Shown here: one piece after another, positions 47,942 through 58,109 of the stretch
How the letters are laid out: each line of letters starts with the position of its first letter
Numbering within the stretch: position 1 is the stretch's first letter
Source: Escallonia rubra
Lineage: Eukaryota > Streptophyta > Magnoliopsida > Escalloniales > Escalloniaceae
DNA: 64,000 bases
Direction of reading: 5' to 3'
Assembly: GCA_033065855.1 (NCBI GenBank)
Contig: JAVXUO010001186.1
Location: forward strand, 62,001-126,000
Program-made: the position numbers and the translations under genes
Notes under the pieces: model-generated
What the model was told of the DNA's origin: nothing
The model's database searches: none
The model's input: only the letters and a program-made list of their open reading frames with translations

Positions 47942-48539
47942 ACTTTCCCAATTTTTTTAAATTGGAGTTTATCACATTTGCTTGTTTAGAAAATGTACAT
48001 CTCCCTATCTTTTGGTAGGCCCTACTAAGAAAAATATATCTTTCGACTTGAACTTTTACCATATAGCATTGAATTCGATCAGAATTTAGAGTAGCCTTAG
48101 CCTTGAACTAAGATTCCTTGGTTATTGATCATCACTACTCTGTGTAGAACTTCCCAAGCAAATTTCCAAACACCTGCAGATTTACGGCCTTGTGCTATAT
48201 CTTAGGATTTTCATAAGTGCCATAGAAACGAGCTCAAATCTTGTAGAACCTCCCACTTCCCGCACATATATAGGTAAATATAATAAGTTGCACTTGTATG
48301 ACCTGCACCCTACTTTAAGGACATAGATTTATTAAGGGAACAATTCCCACTCTTCTCTTGTTCTATGTACAAGTTTGCACTATCTTGAGATGACATGAAG
48401 ATCAAAACCTTTCTCTTTTAGGGCATCCTTGGTTATAAATACAACGTGTTTTTCCATTGAAGTAGAAGACTCGAGGTACTCTAGTGTCTTGTCGGTTTCC
48501 ATTTGCATGCTACCTCTCTTATTGCATGAACTTCAAACC
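47942..48539. other. Interior of the copia element next to its 3' LTR
   Basis: About 600 bp between the LTR and the end of RNase H. No coding motif is seen; it is probably 3' untranslated sequence of the element. Confidence 0.5.
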
Positions 48540-49030
48540 CATCTCCCTAGAAGTTTGCCAAATTATATCCCTGCCCAGGCTTTTGTTAAGGGATCTGCCA
48601 AATTTCTTTTGGACTTCACATCGCTAATAGTAACAACTCCTTTGCTTACTTGTTCTCTCACATAGCTATGCTTAAGACTTATATGTCTAGACTTCCCATT
48701 GTAAACTTTACTATATGCCCACATGAACACTGCCTCGTTATCACAGAATATAGAAATAACACATAGTAGAATGTGAAATCAAAGTTTACTTTTTGGAACC
48801 CTAAGAAATAGCACCTCCACCTATGGTATAAATCCAACCACAACTGAAATTTGTTTCATCCGAGTCCGTGATCCAGTTTGCATATGTGTACCCTTCCAAT
48901 ACTACAAGAAATTCCTTGTATGTTAATGTATACTCCATTGCTCCCTTAAGATACTTAAGTACCCTAAACACCGTATTCCAATGGACTTGCTCGGGGTTAT
49001 GAGTAAACCAATTCAAAGCACCGACTGCAT
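48540..49030 (-). pseudogene. RNase H end of the minus-strand copia element
   Basis: The minus strand reads VGALNWFTHNPEQVHWNTVF, RVLKYLKGAMEYTLTYK, LEGYTYANWITDSDE and later DVKSKRNLADPLTKA, the usual close of copia pol. Confidence 0.85.
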
Positions 49031-49055
49031 ATATATATATATATATATATATATA
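49029..49055. repeat. AT dinucleotide repeat at the element border
   Basis: A run of AT dinucleotides separates copia coding sequence from the small palindrome-bearing element. The copia family has no such repeat at this place, so it probably came with the insertion or arose at its edge. A similar run borders the related element at 57678. Confidence 0.85.
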
Positions 49056-50200
49056 ATGAGCTGATCCGTTGATAGCGTTAGCAAAATAGGAGAAATTGCA
49101 AACGCGGTCTGGCCATCCATCCTGAAAGGATTGACGGTCCAAATCTTTTTTTTTGCATTTTTTTTAAGTACGTCCGCTATATTATGTAGCGCAAAATTTT
49201 TTGACAAAAATACCCTCCAGCTTAAAAACAGTCCGTCCGCTACATTATGTAGCGGACTAGTTTTCAGACTTTTTTTCTCTTTCTGTCATTTATGTTCTGA
49301 CTTCTTTCTCTTTCTCTCCCTCCTTTCCTTCTTCTGACTTCTCTCTATATCTCTCTCACATCGCTTTTTTAACTTGTTTATCTTTCTCTCACCATTTTCT
49401 CTCTCATCCTCCTCTCCATCCTTTCTTATCATGTACATGGGTCGTTAGCCAGCAGTGAGACAATGAACAACCTATAACACTGGATGTGTATTCACCAGAT
49501 AGGTGTGTAGAGTAGATTGACAGAGTTGATTTATCTAAAAATGATTTGAAGGCTTAGTAGGTTAGAGTACCTTGATTTATCTAAAAATGATTTCAAGGGT
49601 CAGATCTCGAATAAGCTTCCATTGAGTCTGTAAGTCTTCAATGTCCTGAAAATGCATTGCTGATCTTTCCAGACCATCTGAGAATGACGTGCCTGCTCAA
49701 ATTCAAGAGATGGGGAAACATCACAGCTCTATCATTCGAAGAAATCCCAAAGAAAAGGACCGCCCGCCCAATCAGAAAAGAGAAGATGATATATTAGTTC
49801 ACTGGCACATCTGGACCTAGAATCCAAATTTGTTTTAGACGAGCCTTCTTCTAATTTTTTCATAGTGACGGGAAGAAAGGCCAGTCATTTCCCGGATTCC
49901 ATTCTTCATCCGCGGGAATTGTCCCGGATTCCCTTTTGCAGATCGAGAGAATACTGATGAGAGAAAGAGAAAGGACAGAGAAAGACAGAGCATTGATGAC
50001 AGAAAAAGGAGAGAGAGAGAGAGCAACATGTCAAGAAAATAATGATAGAAAGGAGAGAGAGAGAAACAAAGGTCTGAAAACTAGTCTGCTACACAATGCA
50101 GCAGACGAAGTTGGAGGGTATTTTTGTCAAAAAATTGTCTGCTACATAATGTAGCGAACGTACTTAAAAAAAATGCAAAAAAAAGATCTGGACCGTCCAC
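49055..50200. mobile_element. Small Pack-type element with GTCCGC palindromes
   Basis: Its left end (GAGCTGATCCGTTGATAGCG then GTTAGCAAAATAG) is the same as that of the large element at 57678. Inverted ends pair 49130-49290 with 50045-50196 (GACGGTCCA.ATCTTTTTTTT, GCATTTTTTTTAAGTACGT, TTTTTTGACAAAAATACCCT). Within each end lie GTCCGCTA.ATTATGTAGCGGAC palindromes. The middle carries what looks like a leucine-rich-repeat gene fragment and no transposase. The right border within the copia gag is approximate. Confidence 0.75.
49515..49660 (+). pseudogene. Captured leucine-rich-repeat receptor fragment
   Basis: The frame reads RLEYLDLSKNDFKGQISNKL followed by PLSL, the consensus of plant extracellular LRRs (LxxLDLSxNxFxGxIPxxL), as in receptor-like proteins and kinases. 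Part of the same text (VDLSKNDLK) stands about 45 bp upstream, a local duplication. A stop follows shortly. It is a small captured piece, not a gene. Confidence 0.6.
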
Positions 50201-50215
50201 ATCAGCTTGGTCCTT

Positions 50216-51044
50216 TTTCTACCTCTTAGCCACTCGAAAATGCTTCTTGAAGTGCCCACTTTTTCCATACTTCCAAGAAGCCTTTTAAGGCTTACCATAA
50301 AGCTTACCCTTTGGTTAAAGGGTAAGCTTACTATCAAGCTTACGCTTAGAGCCAATAGAAGAGCCATGGTCTACTACAAGAGCCTTGGAAGATTTGTGGT
50401 CTCCCAACTCAAGCCGAGTTGCAAGAATTCTCTTCAACTTGGATGTACTTGACCAACTATTCTATGGTCATGCCATCCTTGTTTCGTTTTAACTATGCGC
50501 GACAATCTTTCCAAGTGAAAGGTAATTTAGAAATAATTGTAGACACTTGGAAAGACTCGTCAAGAGAGTGGCTCTCAGATATGATCAGATTCATTATCAT
50601 TTGCAATTCATGTATTTGCATAATAACTGACTTGCTATCTACCATGCGGAAGTCAAATAACTTACTGATAAGGAACTTTTTGCTCCTGGTGTCCTCCGTC
50701 TTGTACTTGCTGTCGAGATCATCCCATATCGCAGTACTGTTGCCATACTTGATCTCGTACACATCATAAAGAGTGTCGGACAACCCTTCCAAAATGTATC
50801 CTTTGCAGTAGACATCATCCTTCTCCCACTTTTGCTTCTGCTTGGCAGTAGCCTGCTTGGTTGCTTCATCCGCGTTTTCTTGCACAATAGGCTTTGAAAA
50901 GGTGAACACATAGGTTATCTTCAATGTTGCAAGGAAGAAATACATCTTGCCCTTCCAATGCCTAAAGAAAAAGCCATCAAACTTTGCCAACTTGGAGATG
51001 TCATTGATCACAGGCATCTTTGCAGTAGTCTCCATCGTAGCCAA
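50216..51044 (-). pseudogene. Gag of the minus-strand copia element
   Basis: The frame starts METTAKMPVINDISKLAKFD with GFFFRHWKGKMYFFL, GYILEGLSDTLYDVYEIKY and FLISKLFDFRMVDSKSVIMQ, the copia gag of the UBN2 type. A worn zinc knuckle (YGKSGHFKKHFRVAK) follows near 50230-50280. Confidence 0.85.
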
Positions 51045-51060
51045 AATACTGTCTTAAGAT

Positions 51061-51961
51061 TGTAAGAGAATAAGGCAGTAATGGAGACAGAAACTGAAAA
51101 GAAAAACCTGAATCGAATGCTATGCACTCTTTCTTTAAGTTAATATTTGCTCCCTTATAATCTGTTTAAGATAGTAGCAAATATGCCTCCCAAGATAAAT
51201 GAGGCAAAAAACTATTGATTGTAGCAGATTGCAATCAATAGACATAAATTTGAGAGAGAGAGAGAGAAATTCAAAGTGATAATATGACTCTGCCATCAGC
51301 CGTATTTATAGAGCACTTATAGGAGCCTCAAATAGGTGTCGTCAGTTATGACAGTTAAATGACTCTGTAGGTGTCATTTAACAGTCGCATTTTGACTCAC
51401 AGTGAACAGGTGCATCCTTTGGACTAAAACACACCATGAACATGTGCCTTTTGAATTTAAACAGAACATAAATCTGTTTAATTTCGCCAATAGTCACATT
51501 GTTTCAGTCCAAAAAACACACCTATTCTTTCGTAAACAGTTAAGGCTGGGCTCAGGTTGAGGGCTTCTAGCGACGATGCGCATGTGTAAAGTGTGCCAAA
51601 AAGAGTCAATAGCGCCTTTACGCCGCCATCGCACCGATAGTGTGGGCGCGCGCATGTTCAGTGTGGTGCACTGCATATGTACGAGTGCATGGTCATTCAT
51701 ACCATATGTTTTTAGAACAATATGATATGTCACATGGCCACTTAAGTACCCTTAACCTTTCCATTTCCCAAGTAAAGTGGGTACGCACATTATGATATGA
51801 TAGAACAATATGATATGTTTTTTCAACCTTATTAGTCACCAATCTTTGAGACTTTATATCTCTCTAACCAATCAGTCAAATTGGTCGATTCTTTTTGGAC
51901 ATTAAACCTTGTAGTACAAGGTTCAATAATGTAGGGTCCAATTTATGGAAAATTTTCAACA
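51061..51961 (-). repeat. 5' LTR of the minus-strand copia element
   Basis: Partner of 47026-47941. On the minus strand it begins TGTTGAAAATTTTCC. Confidence 0.85.
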
Positions 51962-52046
51962 AATACAACTACTTCTGTTGTGTCTTCTATATTGTGCCCA
52001 TCATGCAATAGTATCTACTAAACGTGTCACTTTTTTTCTTTTGCAG

Positions 52047-52433
52047 ATACGTGTAATTGCTAGGCTTCTCAATGCAACCCTGGTCATTCCTGAGATCCAG
52101 TCAACCACAAGCAGCAAAGGAATGATTTGGTCTTGAAGTGTAATTTGATCAAAACAAGGGTTAAATTGTGTACCAGGCAATTCTAGGCCACGGTCTAGAT
52201 TGATATTATTACTGTATATCCCATAGTTCATTGATAATATGTTTCATGCAGCTCGGAGTTTAAGAGGTTTGCCTACCTAGTTGAATCTTAAAGGAGCAAG
52301 GAGAAAGAAAGAAATCCCTTCGTTCAAAGTGCCCAACCCAGCTTCACCATCTTTTTATATGCTTCATGTGCTCCCAGTGTTAAATAAGCATTCAGTGGTT
52401 GAATCTGTTGTTTCTAATGGCGAATACTTGCAG
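52047..52433 (+). pseudogene. O-fucosyltransferase gene fragment, copy 2, two exons
   Basis: Exon one (from 52047, after TTCTTTTGCAG) has ARLLNATLVIPEIQSTTSSK. The next exon (52252-52433, after TTTCATGCAG, before a GTAATG donor) has FKRFAYLVES and then, after a frame change, GARRKKEIPSFKVPNPASP, FYMLHVLPVLNKHSVVES and VVSNGEYLQ. These are successive parts of the plant O-fucosyltransferase family with a stretch between them missing. A stop after exon one and the loss of the middle show it is dead. Its relation to 34422-34550 shows that the fragment was duplicated. The copia element above landed in the intron just 5' of exon one. Confidence 0.85.
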
Positions 52434-53010
52434 GTAATGTCTTATGTCAGGTTATAACTTATGTCAACTTTTGGAATATAAATGACAAGCAAGTGTGGTT
52501 TGTTGTCCCACATTGGAAAAGAAAGAAGGATACAAAGCCTTTATAAGGCTCCACCCACCAAATCAACTAACTTTCGATGGTGCGAAAAGTTGGAGAGAAA
52601 TTTGAAAAATTCTTTGGTTTAACCTTGATTTGGGCTTGAAATATTACAATATTTAATGGTCAAAAGATGGGCACTTAGTTGAAATTAATTAATGTATTTT
52701 AATTAATTTCATTTTATTTAGCAGTTAACTGCAGTTAGTAGTTAATTGCAGTTAGTGCTCAAACAGTTGTGTTCGTTGATGCAATGGTTGTGTCCATTGA
52801 GATATTATTTAATATCGGTATATCCTTCAATTTTTAGTATCAGAAAACTTATTATTCAATAACGTGTTCTTGGGGGAAAGTCTGAATTGCTGATCAGAAT
52901 TTCGTTTGGATTTGTAAACCTGGAGGAATCTGCCATTAACCCAGCAGCAATTATAGTGGGGGCATATTTCCTAATTTCGTTTTCTAACAATCTTAAGGAA
53001 ATATCAACGA

Positions 53011-53846
53011 TGGAGGCTAGTGGTACTGATTCTGTCTTCAACAAAATGTTCAATCTTGATGTGTTTAAACTGGAGCGTTTTGATGGCACAAATTTTACTC
53101 GCTGGAAGGACAAGTTGTTGTTCTTACTTATTGAATTAGGCATTGCATATCTGTTGAGCGATCATCTGTCCAAAATTCCTAAACCATCTGATGAGGAGCC
53201 TGAAGTAGTGACTGCATCTCGCAAGAAACGTGAAGAAGATGAAGTCCGCTGTAGAGGGTTTATACTGAACTCGCTATCTGATCGGCTGTATGATCTGTTT
53301 TGGCCGATGAAATCCCCGCAAGAAATCTGGAGGGTGTTGGAAAATACATACACATCTAAGAAACAAGGTACGGACATATTTCTTAGTATGAAATTTTTTG
53401 AGTTTCAAATGTCCGATAAAAAGTATGTTATGAATCAAGTGGATGAATTATTGGTGCTAGTGTCTAGACTCAAGGATTTTATTATAGAAGTGTCTGAACA
53501 ACTACAAGTGGCTGCTGTGATTGCAAAATTACCAGCCACTTGGAATAACTACAGAAAACATTTATTGCACACTTCTGAAGAATTCACCATAGACCAACTC
53601 ATTAAGCATGTTCAAATTGAAGAAGAGACTCGTGTTCGCGAGTATAAATTTACTTTTGAGTCTGAGACTAAGGTTAATTATATTGAGTCAGACACTCAGA
53701 AATCCAGAAAGGCTGATTCTAAGTCTGAAAACAAGAGAAAATTTGATGAAGCCTCAAGTTCAGACTCTGCCAACAATAAGAAGACCAAGTCATGTTTTTT
53801 CTGTAACAAAAAAGGGCACTTTAAGAAGGAATGCAGGTTCTTTTAG
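53011..53846 (+). pseudogene. Gag of the plus-strand copia element
   Basis: It opens MEASGTDSVFNKMFNLDVFK and has LERFDGTNFTRWKDKLLFLL, GFILNSLSDRLYDLF and a zinc knuckle CFFCNKKGHFKKEC near the end. The initiation codon at 53011 fits the family better than upstream ones. Confidence 0.88.
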
Positions 53847-53855
53847 AAACTGAAA

Positions 53856-56800
53856 TTGGAAGGAAATGCAAGGCAAGAGAAGGCAAACGTTGTCAAGGAT
53901 CAATCTGCTTTTGCAGAAATTATTGCTATGGTTGCAAGTCTAAAAATTAGTATGATAACCGATTGCAATATGGCAACAATTGAAAAATCTGCAGATTGGT
54001 GGTATGATTTTGGTGCCTCGGTTCATTGTCGCAAGAACAAAAATATGTTCAAAGATTACGAGGTTGCAACAAAGGATGAGAAAGTCTTGATGGGCAATCA
54101 TGACACAACCAATTTTCTTGGAAAATGGACTGTTGAACAACAATTTACCTCCGGAAAGAAGCTGATTCTGATGAATGAATTCCTTGTCCCGGATGTGAGG
54201 AAGAATCTGATTTCTGCAAATCTGTTGTGCAAGAAGGGCTTAAAATCTGTTGTGCAAGAAGGGCTTAAAGGCTGTTGTAGAGGCAAAAGAAGTTATTTTC
54301 TCTAAGAATTGTGTATTTGTTGGACACGGATTTTCTTGTGATGGCATGTTTAAACTGTGTATTAATAAAGTGGATGTTTCCGTTTACTTGGTTGAGTCCT
54401 CTTTTGATTTATGGCATGCTCGTTTATCACATGTTAATTTTCAGTCACTCAAGTTTATGTCTAAACATAATTTGATTCCTTGTGTTAATGAAAATTCGGG
54501 AAAGTGTCAAACATGTATACAAGCAAAAATGACTAAGAAACCTTTTCCAAAGAATGAAAGAATATCTGAACTGCTTGATCTTGTGAAACTACTTGATCTT
54601 GTACATTCTGGTATATGTGAATTGAATGGTCTGTTAACTAGAGGTGGAAATAGATATTTCATTACTTTTATAGATGATCATTCTAGATTTACTAAAGTAT
54701 ATTTGATGAAATGAAAAGATTAAGCTTTTGACTTTTTAAAATGTTATAAAGCCTTAGTTGAAAATCAATTGGAAAGGAAGATAAAAGTCCTCCGTAGTGA
54801 TCGAGGTGGCGAATACTTTCCAAATGAATTTTCTATTTTTTGTGAAGAAAATGGCTTGATACATCAAACAAGTGCACCTCATACCCCACAGCAAAACGGC
54901 CTAGCCGAAAGGAAGAATAGGACGTTGGAGAAGAATAAAACTTCTCCATATGAATTATGGAGAGGATGAAAGCCTAACTTAAACTATTTGAGGGTATGGG
55001 GTTGTGTAGCCTATTACAGAGTTCCAGATCCTAAACGAACCAAACTAGGACCACGAGCACTTAAACGTGTCTTTGTTGGTCATGCAGAAAACTCAAAAGC
55101 ATATAGATTGTTGGATTTAGATTCTAATGTTATTGTAGAATCTAGAGATGTTGAATCTTAGAAACAAGTTTTCTTGGTGAATCTAACGTCAATCCACAAT
55201 CAAATAATGAACCGTCAAATCCTGCATTGGTACGTGACACATATATGAACTCTAGTTCTTCTTCAAGTAAGAAACATAAAGGAATTGATCTTCCTATTGA
55301 ACCTAGAAAGTGTCAAAGAGCTCGAAAGGAGAAGAATCTAGGTGCTGATTTTATTTCTTCACAAGCAATAGTCTTGTTGGCTGAAGGGAGTAGAGATTAG
55401 GTTTAAACAAAATACCTATTGTTTTACATTTGGAGGAGGATCCTAGAACTTATAGTGAAGCAATGGCTTTAAGAGACAGTGCTTTCTGGAAGGAAGCAAT
55501 AAACGATGAAATGGATTCTCTTTTATCAAACGACACTTGGGTATTAGTTTATTTACCTCCTAGTGCTAAACTCATTGCGTGCAAATGGTTGTTTAGACAA
55601 AAATTCAATACTGGTGGATCTCTACAAACTTTCAAAGCGAGACTAGTTGCAAAAGGTTTTAGGCAAAAGGCACGAGTCAATTATTTTGATACATTTGCGC
55701 CTGTTGCAAGGATTACTTCTATAAGAGTGTTGTTTGCGTTAGCATCAATCTATAATTTATATTATCATCAAATGGATGTGAAAACATCTTTTTTGACTGG
55801 GGAACTTGATGAAGAAGTGTATATGGAGCAACCTGAAAGGTTTGTGCTTCCTGGTAATGAAAAGAAAGTTTGCAAATTAGTTAAATAATTATACGTATTA
55901 AAGCAAGCTCCGAAACAATGGCATGAGAAATTTGATAGTGTGATTTTTTCCCACAGTTTTACACACAATGGAGCTGATAAATGCATTTATTCCAAATTCA
56001 CAAAGGATTATGGTGTGATAGTATGTCTATATGTCGATGACATGCTCATCATATGAACCAATATGAATGGGGTGAATGATACTAAGAGGTATCTAGCTTC
56101 TCAATTTAAAATGAAGGACATGGGAGAAGTTGATACTATCTTGGGAATCAAAGTTAAGAAACATAGTGGGGTTTTGCTTTATGTCAATCCCATTATGTGG
56201 ATACGATTCTTTCCAAATTTAATCATTTGGTGTTTATTGAATTCCATACTCCGTTCGATGTCTCTAACAAGTTGGTGGAGAATATGGGAAGATTGGTAAG
56301 TCAATTAGACTATGCTAGTGCAATTGGTAGTTTGATGTACGCTATGCATTGCACCAGACCTGATATTGCTTTTGCAGTTTCTAAGCTTTCGAGATATACG
56401 CACAATCCTAGCACAGACCATTGGAGAGCTATTGGAAGAGTTCTCGGTTATCTTAAAAGAACTAAGCTCTTTACCTTGTTTTATAACAAGTTTCCTGCAG
56501 TGCTAGAAGGTTACAGTGATGCTAGTTGGATAACTAGTGTCAATGATAATAAGTCAACGTCTGGTTGGATTATCACTTTAGGTGGATGAGCTATCTCATG
56601 GGCTTCTAAGAAACAGACGTGTATCACTCATTCCACAATGGAATCTGAGTTTGTCGCTTTGGCGGCAGCAGGCAAAGAGGCGGACTGGCTGAGAAATTTA
56701 TTGTTAGATATAGAGTTGTGGCCACAACCGATGCCAACAATCTCTTTGCACTTTGATAGTGAAGCTACTATGTCTAGAGCATTTAGCAAGATATATAATG

Positions 56801-56925
56801 GCAAGTCTAGATATATTGCTTTGAGACATGAGTATGTTAGACAACTAATTGCTGATGGTAAAGTCACAGTTGTCTACATTCGATCGAAAAATAATCTTGC
56901 TGACCCACTAACTAACGGTGCTACT
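53856..56925 (+). pseudogene. Pol region of the plus-strand copia element
   Basis: Protease-like DFGASVHC near 54006; integrase zinc part LWHARLSHVNFQSLK and core RSDRGGEYFPNEF with HTPQQNGLAERKN; reverse transcriptase LVAKGFRQKARVNYFDTFAP, MDVKTSFLTGELDEEVYMEQ and CLYVDDMLI; RNase [29 protein letters not shown] and KNNLADPLTNG. Tork/TNT-like copia. A fossil with several breaks. Confidence 0.88.
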
Positions 56926-56930
56926 TGGGC

Positions 56931-57634
56931 AGGCTGGACGGGCCCAAGGGTTAGACCATGACCAACTCACTCTCCAAAAGTCGTGCCCATGTCCAGCCCA
57001 GCCCATCTACGGGGCAAATAATATGTGTCCACGCCAAGCACATCAAAATTTTGGTAGACGCAGGCTGGACGCGGACTGTCCACGGGTTGTCCATGGTTAC
57101 GAATTACTTTTTCTTTTTTTCTAAAACGATTTTGAAACATATCATTGACCATTCAACTCTACAATTTATTCATGATAATGAAAAAAAGTACATTAAAGTC
57201 TTAAAATGAACTTCAATATAAGCATATAAATAAATATTTGGGACAAAATGAGAGAGAAAAAAAATACAAGAATCTCTAATTCTATAATAAGAAATAAAGT
57301 AGAAAAAGAAAAGGACAAAATGAGAGAGAAAAAAATACAAGAATCTCTAATTCTATAATAAGAAATAAAGTAGAAAAGGTAAAGTCTTCAAAGATCTAAA
57401 AAAATGAACGAAAAGTGGGAACCGTCGCTCAATCTGGTTCTGAAAAATAAGACAAGAATATGAGCATACATTTGGCTTTGAGGCTTTGACTTTCTTGAAG
57501 TGGGGGTTGAGAGTTCAGAAAGTAAAAAAAAAGAAATTATATTCTATTAGGTTAAGAGTTTGACGGTCGAGATTGCATAAACTTATGAAGTTCACGGTTT
57601 TTAATGACTAAAGGAAACAAAATAAATATATTGT

Positions 57635-57637
<3 letters not shown>
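56931..57637. other. Intergenic DNA between copia and the palindrome element
   Basis: A GC-richer start (56931-57110) has two related pieces (GCAGGCTGGACG.G near 56929 and 57061) that may be an element end. After this the DNA is AT-rich. 57242-57312 and 57313-57381 are a tandem duplication of about 70 bp (GGACAAAATGAGAGAG start). No gene is seen. Confidence 0.5.

Positions 57638-57677
<40 letters not shown>
57638..57677. repeat. TA dinucleotide repeat at the element border
   Basis: About 20 TA units stand directly before the first base of the large palindrome-bearing element, as at 49029-49055 before its small relative. Confidence 0.9.
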
Positions 57678-57679
<2 letters not shown>

Positions 57680-57724
57680 GAGCTGATCCGTTGAGAGCGT
57701 TAGCAAAATAGAAGAAGTTGCAAA

Positions 57725-57769
57725 CGCGATCTGACCGTCCATCCCGAAAGATGGACGGTCCAGATCGCG
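57725..57769. repeat. Terminal hairpin of the large element
   Basis: CGCGATCTGACCGTCCAT, an 8-base loop, then ATGGACGGTCCAGATCGCG: an 18-bp stem with one bulged base, about 50 bp inside the element end. The small relative has a worn form at 49105-49145. Confidence 0.85.
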
Positions 57770-57791
57770 CCTTTTTCAAAACCTGTCAGAC

Positions 57792-58103
57792 GTCCGCCAT
57801 ACAGTATGGCGGACGAGTTTTTTTTACCAAATTGCCCCTCCGCGCCTGTCCGCTACACAGTAGCGCGGAGGGCATTAATGTCCTGATGGGAGACAGCAAA
57901 AAGTCGTCCGCCATACAGTATAGCGGACGGCCCCTAGGGCTGACACCTGTCAGGGCCTGTCCCATCAGTTTTTTCGGCAATGACGGTTATCTTGTCCTTA
58001 TCTGTCACGTCAACAGTGTCCGCTATACAGTTTAGCGGACGTATAGCCATCCGCGATATTGTATCGCGGACGTAATAGCCATCCGCGGTACTGTATTGCG
58101 GAC
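57792..58103. repeat. Cluster of six GTCCGC palindromes
   Basis: Copies at 57792-57814, 57849-57870 (imperfect), 57906-57928, 58018-58040, 58049-58071 and 58081-58103 lie just upstream of the PMD gene's leader. The first is a perfect 11+1+11 palindrome. Differences in the left half are often matched by complementary differences in the right half. They are placed to act on the PMD promoter. Confidence 0.85.
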
Positions 58104-58109
58104 GTTCAG

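Larger units (their letters stand above)
47026..51961 (-). mobile_element. Copia element on the minus strand, incomplete
   Basis: Two LTRs of about 0.9 kb (47026-47941 and 51061-51961) are flanked by AATAT (47021-47025) and AATAC (51962-51966), a five-base target duplication with one difference. The uninterrupted site (CCATAATACTTAAG) survives in the paralogous segment near 34297-34310. Gag lies at 51044-50216 and the RNase H end at 49030-48540. The element is broken and contains a small DNA transposon (49055-50200). The LTRs have diverged clearly more than those of the gypsy element next door, so it is older. Confidence 0.88.
52501..56930 (+). mobile_element. Copia element on the plus strand, one LTR seen
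   Basis: An LTR-like leader starts near 52501 (TGTTGTCCCACATTGG, TATA-like TTATAAGGCTCC) and ends before a primer-site-like TTAGTATCAGAAAAC near 52836. Gag, protease, integrase, reverse transcriptase and RNase H follow in copia order. No 3' LTR is found after the end of pol near 56925. The element is broken in several places. Confidence 0.82.

Noticed and set aside
57678-57800. Helitron end, suggested by the terminal hairpin next to AT-rich DNA
   Set aside because: No CTRR terminus at the proper distance from the hairpin, no TC start on the other side, and the small relative has inverted ends.
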